A stretch of DNA of 64,000 nucleotides. Origin: CADCWN01 sp046328475 (GTDB lineage: Bacteria; Chloroflexota; Chloroflexia; Thermomicrobiales; CADCWN01). Each line of letters opens with the position of its first letter. Position 1 is the first letter of the stretch. A program made the translations under genes and the position numbers. The notes under the pieces were generated by a model. It ran no database searches and was not told the origin of the DNA. It worked only from the letters and a program-made list of their open reading frames with translations. Shown in pieces: positions 54,666 to 64,000 of this stretch. Location: positions 1-64,000 of the forward strand of contig JAXLWN010000020.1 of NCBI GenBank assembly GCA_046328475.1, written 5' to 3'.

Positions 54666-57474
54666 TCAACCGCCGCCGCCGACGGTGACGGTGATGGTAT
54701 CGGTCTGGCCGGAGATAGTTGCCGATGACCTCCGCGCGCACGCGGTAGGTGGCCGCCGCGCTCTGGAACGAGCAGGAGACTCGCCCACCCGCCCGACAGC
54801 GTCACCGTCAGATTGGCACAGGCCGCGTTCACTGGTGCCCCACTGGCAGCGTCGACGAGAAGCGCACGCGCGCGGTGCGCAGATCGCCCGCCGAGCTATC
54901 CGCCACCTCGGAGAGCGTCGCCTTCAACTGCACTGTCCCCTTCTTGGAAACCGCATTGACCGCGAAGGTGGAGGGACCAGAGGTGGAAACCGCTGCGTCC
55001 TCCGGGTTCACCGTCAACGCTTTCGGTGTGGCCGCTGATCCGCTGAAGCGCGTGTCGTTGCTTGTGAAGACGGCCGTGACCGAATAGGCCAGTTCGGGTC
55101 GCGCGTTGCGCAGCATGGGGCCCTGGAACTCGACGACGCCATTTGCAGCGAACGTCTTCGAGCCGAAGGTTGCGCCATCGAGGGCGAACTGCACCGGCCC
55201 GGCGGGGATGACGGTGGTACCCGGCACGATCGGACCACCACAGGTAGTGAGCTGGGCGCGGAAGGTGATGAGATCGCTGTAGTTGACGGCCGAACCGGGA
55301 AGCAGCGTCAGCGTCAGCGATGTATTGCAGCGGGTCACCGCCAGCGTCCCATTCTGGTAGGTGATCGTGTAATTGCTCGAGGTGAGCCCGCTCGGGCGAA
55401 GCTGATAGTTGCCTAGCATGTTGATCGACGCGGGTGCCGTCGCGCACGCCAACGTCCCGTCAAGCGAGGCAACGGTATCGTCATTGACAAAACTTGTCGG
55501 GGCCACCGGCGACACCGCGCAGGGCACTGCCGCACCGAATTGGATCGAGTCGTTGTTCGCCCGCAACACCAGCGGCACCCGCGCGATGGCGACGGTCACG
55601 TCAACCGGCGCGGCGGGGAGGTAGTTGTTGTCGCCCGGCTGCGACGCCTCGACCACGCAACTGCCCGCACCGTTCACCTTCAACGAGGGATCGTTCGTGA
55701 TCGCGCAGGGGCTACTTGTGCTGTAGATGATGGTCAGGCCGGAGGAGGAAGTCGCGGCGAGAGCGAGCGGCATGCTGCCGTAGGTCGAGTTGCCGGGGTG
55801 CGGGAAGGTGATCGCCTGGGCGATGCGCGCCAGGGTCAGGCTGCTGATCGCGGTGGACTCCCGATAGCCGGTCTCTCCACTATAGGTGGCCGTGAGTGGA
55901 TAGGCGGTACTCCCTTCCAGCCCCGCTGTCGAGGCGTTGGCGAGGACCGCCACACCGTCATTGCCGGTGACCGGGCAAGGCGTCGCGTAGCCGGGCGCAT
56001 TGTCGCAAATTGCCACGCCGTTCAGCGCGAATTGCACCTTCCGTCCCTGGAGCGGCTGACCTGCGGTGGTCAGCGTGGCGGTGAGGGTCGCCGGGCTGCC
56101 GTAGGAACCGCTGCCCGCGACGCTCAGGCTCGTCGCTGCGATCGGCACCGTGACAGAAAGCGTTCCCGGTGTGGCATCGGCGCTCGCCGAGAAGGCCGCT
56201 TCGTCGGCGGGCAGATAGCGCGCCTGGATATCGTAGCTCCCGACCGCCACGCCAGCGAGCGAGAAGGGGGCCGTGGCGGTCCCGGCGACAACCCCGCCGG
56301 TGACCGGGCTGCCGATCGTTGCGCCACCCTGCTTGATGGTGAACTCGACCGTCCCTTCGTTGACGACCCCCGCCGGGCTGGTCACGGTCGCCGTGAGGGT
56401 TGCGCTGTCCCCGGCGGAACCGCTGGCATTCCCGGCATCGGTCGCGGTGGCCGGGGTCGGCAACGCCTGCACCGTCACGACAACTTCATCATCGTCGGTG
56501 TAGGGATCGCCGGTCACTGTCAGGCGGAAGGTCAGCGGCGTATCCGTCGCAACCGAAGGCGCGGTGAAGGTCGGCGTGGCGGTATCGGCCCCGGAGAGCA
56601 TCACCGTTGGCCCGCCGATTTGCGTCCAGGCGTAGGTGATGCCCGCAGGCTGGCTGGTGCTGCCGTTCAGCGTCACCGGTGAATCCTCGATCGCCGCCTG
56701 ATCCGGGCCGGCGTGCGCCACCACCGCCGAGCCGGCAGAGAGTTGGGCGAAGAGGTAGCCGGTACGCTGACCACCCTCGTCGGAGATGAACTGGGTGAGC
56801 GGCGCGGCGGTGCTACTCGCCGATTCTTTGAACCCGAGAATCTGGAGCGTGTAGGCCGTATTTCCCAGCACTGTCTGGGCGCTCGGACCACCGCCCGCAC
56901 CATTGAGGTGGATCGCGTCGGAGCATGGTGTGGTCGACGGATAGGGGCAGGTTCCGCTATTTGGCGTCTCGTCGATGGTGAACTGCACATGCACCGGCGC
57001 GTTGAACAGCACCGTCGCGCCCTCGCTGACGACAACATTGATCGTCAACTCGACGCTGCTGGCGAACGTGCCGCCCGTGATGGGGAAGTTGTAGTGGGTC
57101 AGGCTCCCGACCTGGAATGGCGTGCCCAACTCTGGAGTCACGCCGACATTCGGCGCGAAGCCAAGGCCGCTGCGCCCGCTGCCCGAGGCGGGGGTTCCCC
57201 AGCGAACCTGTACCGGGGCTCCGGACGTGCATGTCGACTGACCGGGCCCGCCACAAGAGGTGGGGTTCGCGACTGCCGGATCGAACGCATTGGCGAACTG
57301 GGCCTGTGTCGCCACGGTGAGCGGCCCGCTCGCCGCCACGGGAGCGATCCGCGCGCCCGCGCACAGCGCGAACAGGAGCAACGCGGCAAGCACCCAGGCC
57401 GCGAGAGGATGGGTACGCGTGGCCCCTGCGGTCAAACAGCCCCTGCTGCGCTGCGGTCGAGCCATTCCTACCAC
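54666..57474 (-). CDS. Secreted choice-of-anchor K / PKD / Ig-like / MBG protein, C-terminal frameshifts
   Basis: About 930 residues. An Arg-rich start and a hydrophobic core (PLAAWVLAALLLFALCAG) form a signal peptide. Then: a choice-of-anchor K-like domain (TVATQAQFANAFDPAVANP, VQVRWGTPASGSGRSGLGF), a PKD-like domain (AGPDQAAIEDSPVTLNGSTS, TYAWTQIGG), two Ig-like repeats (SYGSPATLTATLT), a SGLTIIYSTSSPC-type repeat, an MBG-like domain and the shared C-terminal module (VSKKGTVQLKATL). The single frame ends at 54829 after RVRFSS; shifted frames add PVNAACANLTVTLSGG, SCSFQSAAATYRVRAEVIGN and TDTITVTVGGGG, stopping at 54666. I chose the GTG at 57474, which has GAGGAG 8 nt upstream; the ATG at 57465 is the alternative. 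Likely a surface partner of the giant protein. Confidence 0.8.
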
Positions 57475-57634
57475 GGCAGTTGCTCCTCTCCTCACCCCGA
57501 CCAAGGCAAAGACATGCTGCAGAGTCCCTGCCCGCTTCCGGAGTGCAGACGATTACCGACCCATCCCAAGGATGGGCCTCACGGTGTACTTTGCGAACCT
57601 GGGACTATAATGTAGGACTTTTGGGGGGTTGTGT

Positions 57635-57658
57635 ATCCGTAATAGTACTGATTTTTCC
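57635..57658. repeat. 24-nt motif, copy 2
   Basis: Same motif as 54508-54531, with AGTACTGATT at its centre. It is 146 nt past the stop at 57804 and 161 nt upstream of the start at 57474. Confidence 0.55.
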
Positions 57659-57741
57659 GGTTTCTTTGTCGCGATCGCGCACAGCGCCACCATTCCGCGA
57701 TGCGCTGCTACGGTGTGCGAGCGATCCGACGCGCACAAAGA

Positions 57742-57775
57742 AGCCGGGGCGGCGAGTGCACTCGCCGCCCCGGCT
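57742..57775 (-). terminator. Perfect 17-bp palindrome terminator
   Basis: AGCCGGGGCGGCGAGTG and its exact complement with no extra loop bases, about 28 nt past the stop at 57804; on the minus strand it is followed by TCTTTGTG. Confidence 0.75.
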
Positions 57776-57803
57776 GGTCTGGTGAAATTGGCCGGGCGTT
57801 GCG

Positions 57804-60800
57804 TCAGGCGTCTTCGCGCCACACCACGGCGAGGCCGGGCGCGGAGGTGAAGAGCGTGGTAGAGCCAGCACCCCCGGTGCCACCGACGGTGATGCGCGTA
57901 CTGCCGTCGCTCACGCCGGTGTAGTTGTTGCTCACCTCGATCTTCACGTCGAAGGTGGTGGCGGCGGTCTGGAAGGTGCAGGAGGCCGTCCCCACCTTCG
58001 TGTTCGTCGTGGTGACGAGGCTCACCGGCAGGTTCTCGCAGGCCGCGTTGACCGTCTGTCCGGTCTGGGGCCCGCTGGCATAGACGAAGCGCACGCGCGC
58101 CTGGCGCACATCACCGGCGTAGTTGTCCCAGCGATTATCGCCAGCCACCGCAGTGATGTCGTTGACCTGAGCGATCAGCTGCACGGTGCCCTTCTTGGTC
58201 ACACCGTTCACCGGGAAGGTGGTCTTGGCGGTGCTGCTGTAGCTGACCGTGGCATCTTCTTTGGTCACTGTCATCGGCAGCGGGGTGGCGACCGCGCTCG
58301 CGAACCGAGCGTCGTTGCTGGTGAAGCGAGCCGACACCGAGGTGCTGCCGACATTCTGCATCACCTGGATAGAGAGCCTGGCCAGGCCAGTCGCATCGAG
58401 GCCGCTCGATCCGACGGTCGAGCTCCCGATGGCGAATTGGACGGGGCCGGTGGGATAGACCGTGCCGCCGCAGTTGACCACTTGCGCCTGGAACGTCGCC
58501 TGGTCGCTGAACTGGATCGTCGAGGCCGGCGTCATCGTCAGATCCAGCCGAACCTGGCACTGCGTGACCGTCAGCGTCCCACTCTGGAAGGTGATCGCGT
58601 AGTTCGGCGAGCTCAGGCCGCCGGGCACGAGTTGGTGGTTCCCGATGGTGTTGATCGGGGACGGCTGCGTGCCACAGGTCAGCTGGCCGATCAGATCGTC
58701 AGCGTCGTCGCCATTCACGAAACCCTGCGGATAGCCGCTGGCATAGGCGCAGGTGGGCGTCGCCCCGAACTGGACTGTCTGGTTGGCCGGACGCACGGTC
58801 AGCGCCTTCTTGGCGATGGAGAACGACTGGCTCACTGGCAGGGCGGCGTTGTAGTTGCTGTCGCCCGGCTGGTTCGCCGTCACCGCGCAGGTGCCCGCGC
58901 CGGTGATCTGGACCTGGTTGCCATTGATGATCTGGCACGGACCGCTCGCCGTGTAGGTCACCGGCAGGCCGGAGGTCGCTGTAGCCGCGAGGGTGATCGG
59001 CCCATCACCGTAGGTTGCGCTGGCCGGAGCGGGGAAGGTGATTGTCTGGTTCGCCTTCGTCACCGTCAAATCGGCGGTGTCGTTGCTGCCACTAAAGTAG
59101 GTGTCGCCGCTGTAGACGCCCTCGATCGTGTAGGAGCCAGCACCTGGCGGCGAAGAAAAGGTGCAGGTGGCGCTCACCGGCACGCTCGTGCCACCGCTCA
59201 CCGCCACCGGGGCGGTCGTGCAGAGGGTTTGATTGCTGCTGTTCTTGACCGTGAAGACGACCGTGCCGCCGGTCAGCGAAGCGCCGTTGCTGGTGTTCGC
59301 CACCTGCGCGGTCAGCGCCACGCTGTTGGTGCCGTAAACGATGCTCTTATCGTCCACCGTCACGCTCGTGTTCGCCTTGGCCATCGTGAACGACTGCTGG
59401 ACCGGGGTGGCGGCGTTGTAGTTGGGGTTCCCCGGCTGGCTGGCCGTCACCACGCAGGTCCCCGCCCCGGTGAAAGCGACCTGGGGGCCACCGTTCACCA
59501 GCTGGCACGGGCCGCTGACGCTGTAGGTAATCGGCAGGCCGGAGTCGGAGGTGGCAGCGAGGGTGATCGGCCCGGAGCCGTAGGTATAGGGACCTGGGTT
59601 CGGGAAGGTAATCGTCTGGTTGGCCTTGCTCACCGTGAGCGTGTCGCTGTCGCTGATGGAGTTGTAGTTGCTATTGCCCGCGAACGAGGCGGTCACGCCG
59701 CTATTAACGCCGGGGGTGTAGGTGCCCGCGTTGATGCCTGCCAGGCTGGCACCATTCAGGGTGGCGACGCCGCTAGCGTTCGTCGTCGGGCAGGCGGGCT
59801 GTCCGCCACCGAGGCCGCAGACCTGCTGACCGTTGAGGAAGAATGTCACCGGTTGGCCCGCCACCGGGCCGACGCTGTCGGACAGCGTCGCGGTCAGGGT
59901 CGAGGTGCCGCCGTAGGTGCCCGAGGCGGGATCGACCGCCAGCGTCGGGGTCGCCTTATTCACCGTGAGCGTGTTCCCCGCCGAGGTGCCGTTGAAGTTC
60001 CCATTGCCCGCATACGAGCCGCCAACGCCGCTGTTCGCTCCGGCGTTGTAGGTACCGGCCGCGATATTCCCCAGGCTGACGCCATTCAGGGTCGCCACGC
60101 CGCTGCTATTCGTGTTAGGGCAGGCGGTGGGGTAGCCGCCCGCGGCGTTGTCGCAGACCTGCACGCCGTTCAGCGTGAACGCGACCGGCTGGTTGCCAGC
60201 GGCTGGCCGTTCCCATCGAGCAGCGTCCCCGTCCAGATTGGTCGTCCCGTGGAAATTGCCCGAAGCGGCGGTAACGGTGGCGAAGGGGTCGCCTTCGCCA
60301 GGGTCAGCGTGCCGCTCGCGGTCGAGCCGAGGAAGCTGATGTTCCCGAGGAAGGTCGCGCCGATCGGATAGGGCGTGCCGGCGGCAAGCCGGTCAACGAA
60401 ACATTGGTCAGGGTCGCCACGCCGCTGCTGTCGGTGGTGGGGCAGGCGGCGGGGTAGCCACCCGCGACGTTGTCACAGACCTGCACACCGTTCAACGTGA
60501 GTTGCACCGACATGCCCGGGAGCGGGATGCCGAGCGGGCCGGTGAGCGTGGCCGTGAGCGTCCCGGTGCCGCCATAGGTGCCGGTGCCCGAGACGGTCAG
60601 GCTCGAGGCAGACAGCGACGGCACCACGATGGTGATCGTGCGCGGGGTCGCGCCGAGGCCAAGCTGATCCTGCGCCCGCAGCACCACCTGGTAGGAGCCA
60701 GAGATGGGATTGGGCCAGTTCAGGATCCCGCTGGCCGGGTTACCGGGGGTCGGCGTGAAACTCGCGCCAGGTGGCAGCCCGATGACGCTCGGTGTGACCA

Positions 60801-61878
60801 CGTCACCACTGTTGGGATCGTTCGCCGTGAAGGTGATGCTGTTCGGCACACCCGGCTGCCAGGTGAGCGTGTCGCCATCGTTCGGCCCGGAGGTGAAGAC
60901 TGGCGGGTTGTTCGTGGGGTTGTTGTTGAAGCGAATGAAGAAGTCGATCGCGACGTTGGAGACGAGAACGTCATCTCCGGTGTTGCCGGGAGTCCCATTC
61001 AGGAACCACTTCTCGACGATCACCTGCGTCGAGTAGTAGGTGTAGTTGCAGCCGCCGCAGGTGGCGAGGGTGGCGTCGGTTGTGTTCCAGGTGTAGAGAC
61101 CGTTCGATCCGGCAACGGAGGCACTGCCACCCGGCCCGCTCGGCTGGCTGACGACGTTGCCCATCTCGGCAAGTGTCGCCATGCGCCAGTTCAGGCGATA
61201 GCCGGTGGGGCTGGGATCGGTGGCGGTGACGATGAACGAGCAGGTGCTCGTGCCCGGCGCGGCCACGCGCGGGCAGTCGATGATCGGCGCGAGTCCGGAC
61301 ACTGGGCTGCCGAGATCGGCCGTGTTCACGGCGAAATTGACGGCGGTGGTGATCCGCACACCCCCATCGGGGTTGTTGACGTGTCCCCCCGACCCGCTCA
61401 GGCGGCAACAATCGTTTAGCTCGGCGGTGTAGGGACTGCCGCCATTATTGATCGCCGCATAGGTGTAATAGACTATCCGCTCGGCAAGCACATAGTCATT
61501 CGTGGCATCGACAAACGTGACCGTGTAGTCACTCCCACCAGTCTGGCCGTCGCCAAAATTGATTAGCGGCCCTGTGATGGTATCGTTTACATTCGGCGAT
61601 CCATAGAATGAGCGGCGCACGCCGAAGGTCGAGGTGAATTTCGCGGTATTCGCCGGGGCGATCTGGTTGCCAGCAGGGTAGCTGGGGGCTAATTGGGCAC
61701 CGGGGATGCTCGCCCCCACGGCCACCTTGTCCCAACTCAGTTGCATGGCGCGAAAGTGCGACGCGCCGACCGCTTGCGGCTCGACGAAGTTGATCCAGGC
61801 GGTCAGTGCAAAGGTCGTTGCTATCATCAAGATGAGGAAATGCCGAATTAAGACGAATGGCCGAGAGCGTTTGCGCAT
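57804..61878 (-). CDS. Secreted multi-domain Ig-like / MBG protein, two frameshifts
   Basis: About 1,355 residues. The ATG at 61878 (MRKRSRPFVLIRHFLILMIA) has AGGAGAGGGG upstream and starts a signal peptide or anchor ending near EPQAVGAS. An N-terminal ~330-residue domain of unknown type (WDKVAVGASIPGAQLAP, RRSFYGSPNVNDTITGPLIN, ERIVYYTYAAINNGG) is followed by a putative Ig domain (NNPPVFTSGPNDGDTLTW). Then come three Ig-like repeats (TLNGVQVCDNVAGGYPAACP type), SGLPVTYTASGPC repeats, an MBG_2 domain (VRPANQTVQFGATPTCAYAS) and the C-terminal module shared with the next gene. Frame breaks near 60,390 and 60,200 separate two long open parts (61,878-60,304 and 60,164-57,804). Probably extracellular. 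Confidence 0.8.
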
Positions 61879-62010
61879 ACCCCTCTCCTTCACCGGACCA
61901 TCTGCCTCGGGAGCGTCCCCAATTCGATACATGTGGGCGCACCTCGCCCATTACCACAATACGCCGAGTACATACGAACGATAGACCATCGGTACTGTAG
62001 TCTACCAGAA

Positions 62011-62039
62011 ATCTTTCCTACAGGCAAGAGAGGAAAGAT
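62011..62039. promoter_or_regulatory. Inverted repeat upstream of the multi-domain protein
   Basis: ATCTTTCC and GGAAAGAT, perfect 8-bp arms around a 13-nt loop, about 135 nt upstream of the start at 61878. A minus-strand TTGCCT ... 17 nt ... TAGACT promoter-like pair overlaps it (about 62001-62029), so it may be an operator. Confidence 0.35.
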
Positions 62040-62076
62040 GGTATAGTCCGTACGCGGTCATTTTAACTGGACAAGA

Positions 62077-62111
62077 CAATGCCCCGGCCGTGTAGCACGG
62101 CCGGGGCATTG
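62077..62111 (-). terminator. Hairpin after the ABC permease gene
   Basis: Perfect 16-bp arms (CAATGCCCCGGCCGTG) with a 3-nt loop TAG, 18 nt beyond the stop at 62130, followed on the minus strand by TCTTGTCC. Confidence 0.7.
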
Positions 62112-62129
62112 CGGGATGATTACTGGCGT

Positions 62130-63735
62130 TTAGCTGTGCTTGATCTGGCGACGGAAGAGGATGGCACTGAGGATGAAGAGCCCGACCGCCATGCCGCCGA
62201 GCGCGCCTAATGCCCAGAGGGGCGGGAAGTCGCCGCGCAGCATCGTTGCCTGGAGCGCGACGATGCCGTGGGTGATCGGGAGGGCGTAGGAGAGCACGCG
62301 CACCTGCTGGATCAGCGAGTCGAGGCTGAGGAAGAAGCCGCCGAAGAGGACCGAGGCGATCAGCAGCAGCAGGGAGAATTGCACCGCCTGGCTCTCGCTC
62401 GACGCGATCGACGAGATGAAGAAGCCGAAGGAGAGCGAGGCGGCGATCAGCAACCCGAGCGCGATGGCGTAGTTCTCGATGCTGCCGAGGATGGGAATGC
62501 CGAGGCCGAAGTGGAGCGCCGCCGTCAGGCCCGCCGCCAGGATGGCGGTGAGGGTGAAGTGGCTCATGTACTTGCCCCAGGCGATCGACCAGACGCCGAT
62601 CGGCGCGACCCGCAGCACTTCGGTCGTGCCGAGCAGTCGCTCGCGCACCAGCGTGAGCGCGGTGAGGGTCACGGCGATGTGCTGCGCCAGGAGCGCGATC
62701 ACCCCCGGCGCGTAGTAGTTGACGAAGGTCGGTTCCAGCCGGGCAATGTCGCGCGCCTTCGGCTCGAAGGGCGAGACGACCACTTCGGCCGGTGGCAGGC
62801 TCAGGCGCCCCGTCGCGCCATTCGCGGTATCGGCCTCCTGCGCGATCGTGTCGGTCTGGGCGCGCTGCTGGTCGCCGATCCGCCCTGCCGCCGCATCTTC
62901 GCGCAACTGGGGCAGTGCCTGGCTGATGCGGGCCGACGATTGCTGCGCCGCGATCAGATCCCGCCCCTGGCCCGTCTCCTGCGGATCGCTGATGTTGCCG
63001 ACGACAGCGACCGCGCCGAAGAGCTGGCCAACGGTCAGCAATTCGGTTTGGAACTTCGCGTTCTCGGCTTCGAGCGTGGCGATGCGCTTCGTGGTCTCGA
63101 CCGGATCGCCGCCCTTCGCCGCCTGCTGCAGACCAATGGCGTTGTCGCGCACCGCAGCGGCCGACTCGCGCAACTTCGTGATATGCCCCTGCGTGTCCTG
63201 CTGCTTCAGCGCTTCGACCAGCAATTGCTTATTCAGCTCGTTGGTCTGCACGTAGCCGTAGTAGCTGATCCACTGCGCCCTGGTGGGATCGATCTCGTTG
63301 AATTCGAGCTGGAGCGGGGCGTACTGCCCCTTGATGATCGTCTCGGCATGGATCCTCCGGGAAGTAGATCAGCGCGCCAACCTCGCGGTTCTCCAACTTG
63401 CGGCGCGCTTCGGCCGCGTCGGTGGTGATCCCTTCGAGCAGGAACGGCTCGCCGAACGCGTCCTTGCGCTTCTCGATCTCCGCCTGGTACTGCGAATTGG
63501 GTGGCACCACGACCAGCGTCCGCACCAGCGGTGGCTTCGGCGAATAGCCCATGCCGAAGAGGAAGAGGAGCAGGAACGGTCCGGCGATCAGGCTCAGAAT
63601 GAGCTTGGGCTGGCGGCAGACCTCGGACAATTCCTTGCCGATGAACGAACCGGTCTGGACGAGGCCGCGCAGCGGCGCGGGCACGATGCCGCGCGATCCG
63701 ACGCGCGGTCCGGGGATGGTTGCCTCATTCCTCAC
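62130..63735 (-). CDS. ABC-2 type transporter permease, frameshifted
   Basis: About 534 residues. An N-terminal amphipathic stretch and first TM (SLIAGPFLLLFLFGMGYSPK) are followed by a large extracytoplasmic domain with a predicted coiled coil (QQDTQGHITKLRESAAAVRD, then KRIATLEAENAKFQTELLTV). A C-terminal block of about five TMs follows (VIALLAQHIAVTLTALTLVR; RERLLGTTEVLRVAPIG is typical of ABC-2 permeases). The layout is that of the YhgE/Pip or DrrB-like exporters. Start is GTG at 63735 with GGAGGT 5 nt upstream; it overlaps the ATPase stop by 11 nt, so the two are coupled. The frame shifts near 63350 after IYFPEDP and continues as AETIIKGQYAPLQLEFNEID. Substrate unknown. Confidence 0.85.
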
Positions 63736-64000
63736 CGGCCACCTCCGTCACCTCGCGCCCGGCACGCGCCAGCAGGGCGATGAACACTTCGTTGAAGCTG
63801 AGCCGCCGTTCCTCGATTGCCTGGACGGTCCCACCATGCTCCTGAACGGTCGAGATGACCTGCGGCATCAGCGCAGCGGCGTTCTCTACCGTCAGGCGCG
63901 CGGTGTTCTCGCGCACCAGCGCGATGTTTCGCACGCCCGGCAAGGCTCGCAGGCTCTGGAAGATGGTCCGGTCGAAATCGCCGCTCTCCAGGTCGATCAG
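63725..64000 (-). CDS. ABC transporter ATP-binding protein, C-terminal part
   Basis: The last ~91 codons of a gene that starts beyond the right edge. The end (LTVENAAALMPQVISTVQEH, then SFNEVFIALLARAGRE) is the C-terminal regulatory segment found after the nucleotide-binding domain of drug- or daunorubicin-type (DrrA-like) ABC ATPases; Walker motifs lie outside. It overlaps the permease start, so the two form one exporter operon read leftwards toward the surface-protein genes. Confidence 0.8.
   Translation of the reverse strand: MIDLESGDFDRTIFQSLRALPGVRNIALVRENTARLTVENAAALMPQVISTVQEHGGTVQAIEERRLSFNEVFIALLARAGREVTEVAGEE

Larger units (their letters stand above)
57475..57803. other. Gap between two surface-protein genes
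   Basis: 329 bp: a terminator hairpin (57742-57775), the second 24-nt motif (57635-57658), a minus-strand CATTAT-type -10 candidate near 57606-57611 and a short hairpin CCCATCC-CAA-GGATGGG (57560-57576) in the presumed leader. No gene seen. Confidence 0.5.

Noticed and set aside
57629..57883. Short frames on both strands in the gap at 57.6-57.9 kb
   Set aside because: They cross the terminator palindrome and the 3' end of the upstream gene and show no coding features.

Overview
This window is high-GC bacterial DNA, most likely from a Chloroflexota-type bacterium (Thermomicrobia-like). That guess rests on the GC-rich codon use, an F420-type luciferase-like oxidoreductase remnant, S-layer homology (SLH) anchoring, very long choice-of-anchor D repeat proteins and intergenic spaces packed with short tandem repeats and palindromic elements. 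No rRNA, tRNA, CRISPR array or transposase gene was seen, so the placement is an inference.

Left half (1-26,874). A loosely organised set of catabolic and housekeeping genes: the end of an HpcH/HpaI aldolase, an MFS transporter, three short-chain dehydrogenases, an amidohydrolase, a broken luciferase-like oxidoreductase, an unknown membrane protein, a DUF1989 protein, an aldo/keto reductase, an STM4015/STM4014 pair, an M55 peptidase, two VOC proteins, a QueA-like protein, a DUF885 protein, a sulfatase-family hydrolase, a small flavoprotein, a dihydroorotate-dehydrogenase-like enzyme fused to a membrane domain, a DoxX-like protein and a 3-hydroxyisobutyrate-dehydrogenase-like reductase. Most have their own AAGGAGG-like ribosome binding site. 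The gaps are filled by 7-bp tandem repeats and at least five palindromic repeat families, and several proteins end inside these repeats.

Right half (26,875-64,000), all on the minus strand. In order of transcription: the end of an ABC ATPase overlapping its permease; a secreted multi-domain Ig/MBG protein (61,878-57,804); a second secreted protein with a choice-of-anchor K domain, PKD/Ig/MBG modules and the same C-terminal module (57,474-54,666); a roughly 1-kb leader; then one giant gene (53,676-26,875) of about 8,900 codons. The giant gene has a signal peptide, about 75-80 ASH/choice-of-anchor D units of about 113 residues (usually one cysteine pair each), a divergent B-repeat-like domain and C-terminal SLH modules. 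It looks like an S-layer-anchored extracellular fibre or adhesin with two secreted partner proteins.

Quality caveat. Many otherwise intact genes carry single-base frameshifts (near 4437, 12764, 16188, 21610, 23536, 63350), and indels cluster at 4,618-5,611, 10,006-10,978, 27,400-27,580, 35,280-35,830 and 49,150-50,500. Uninterrupted frames of 6-7.7 kb inside the giant gene suggest that much of this is sequencing or assembly error in repetitive DNA rather than decay.
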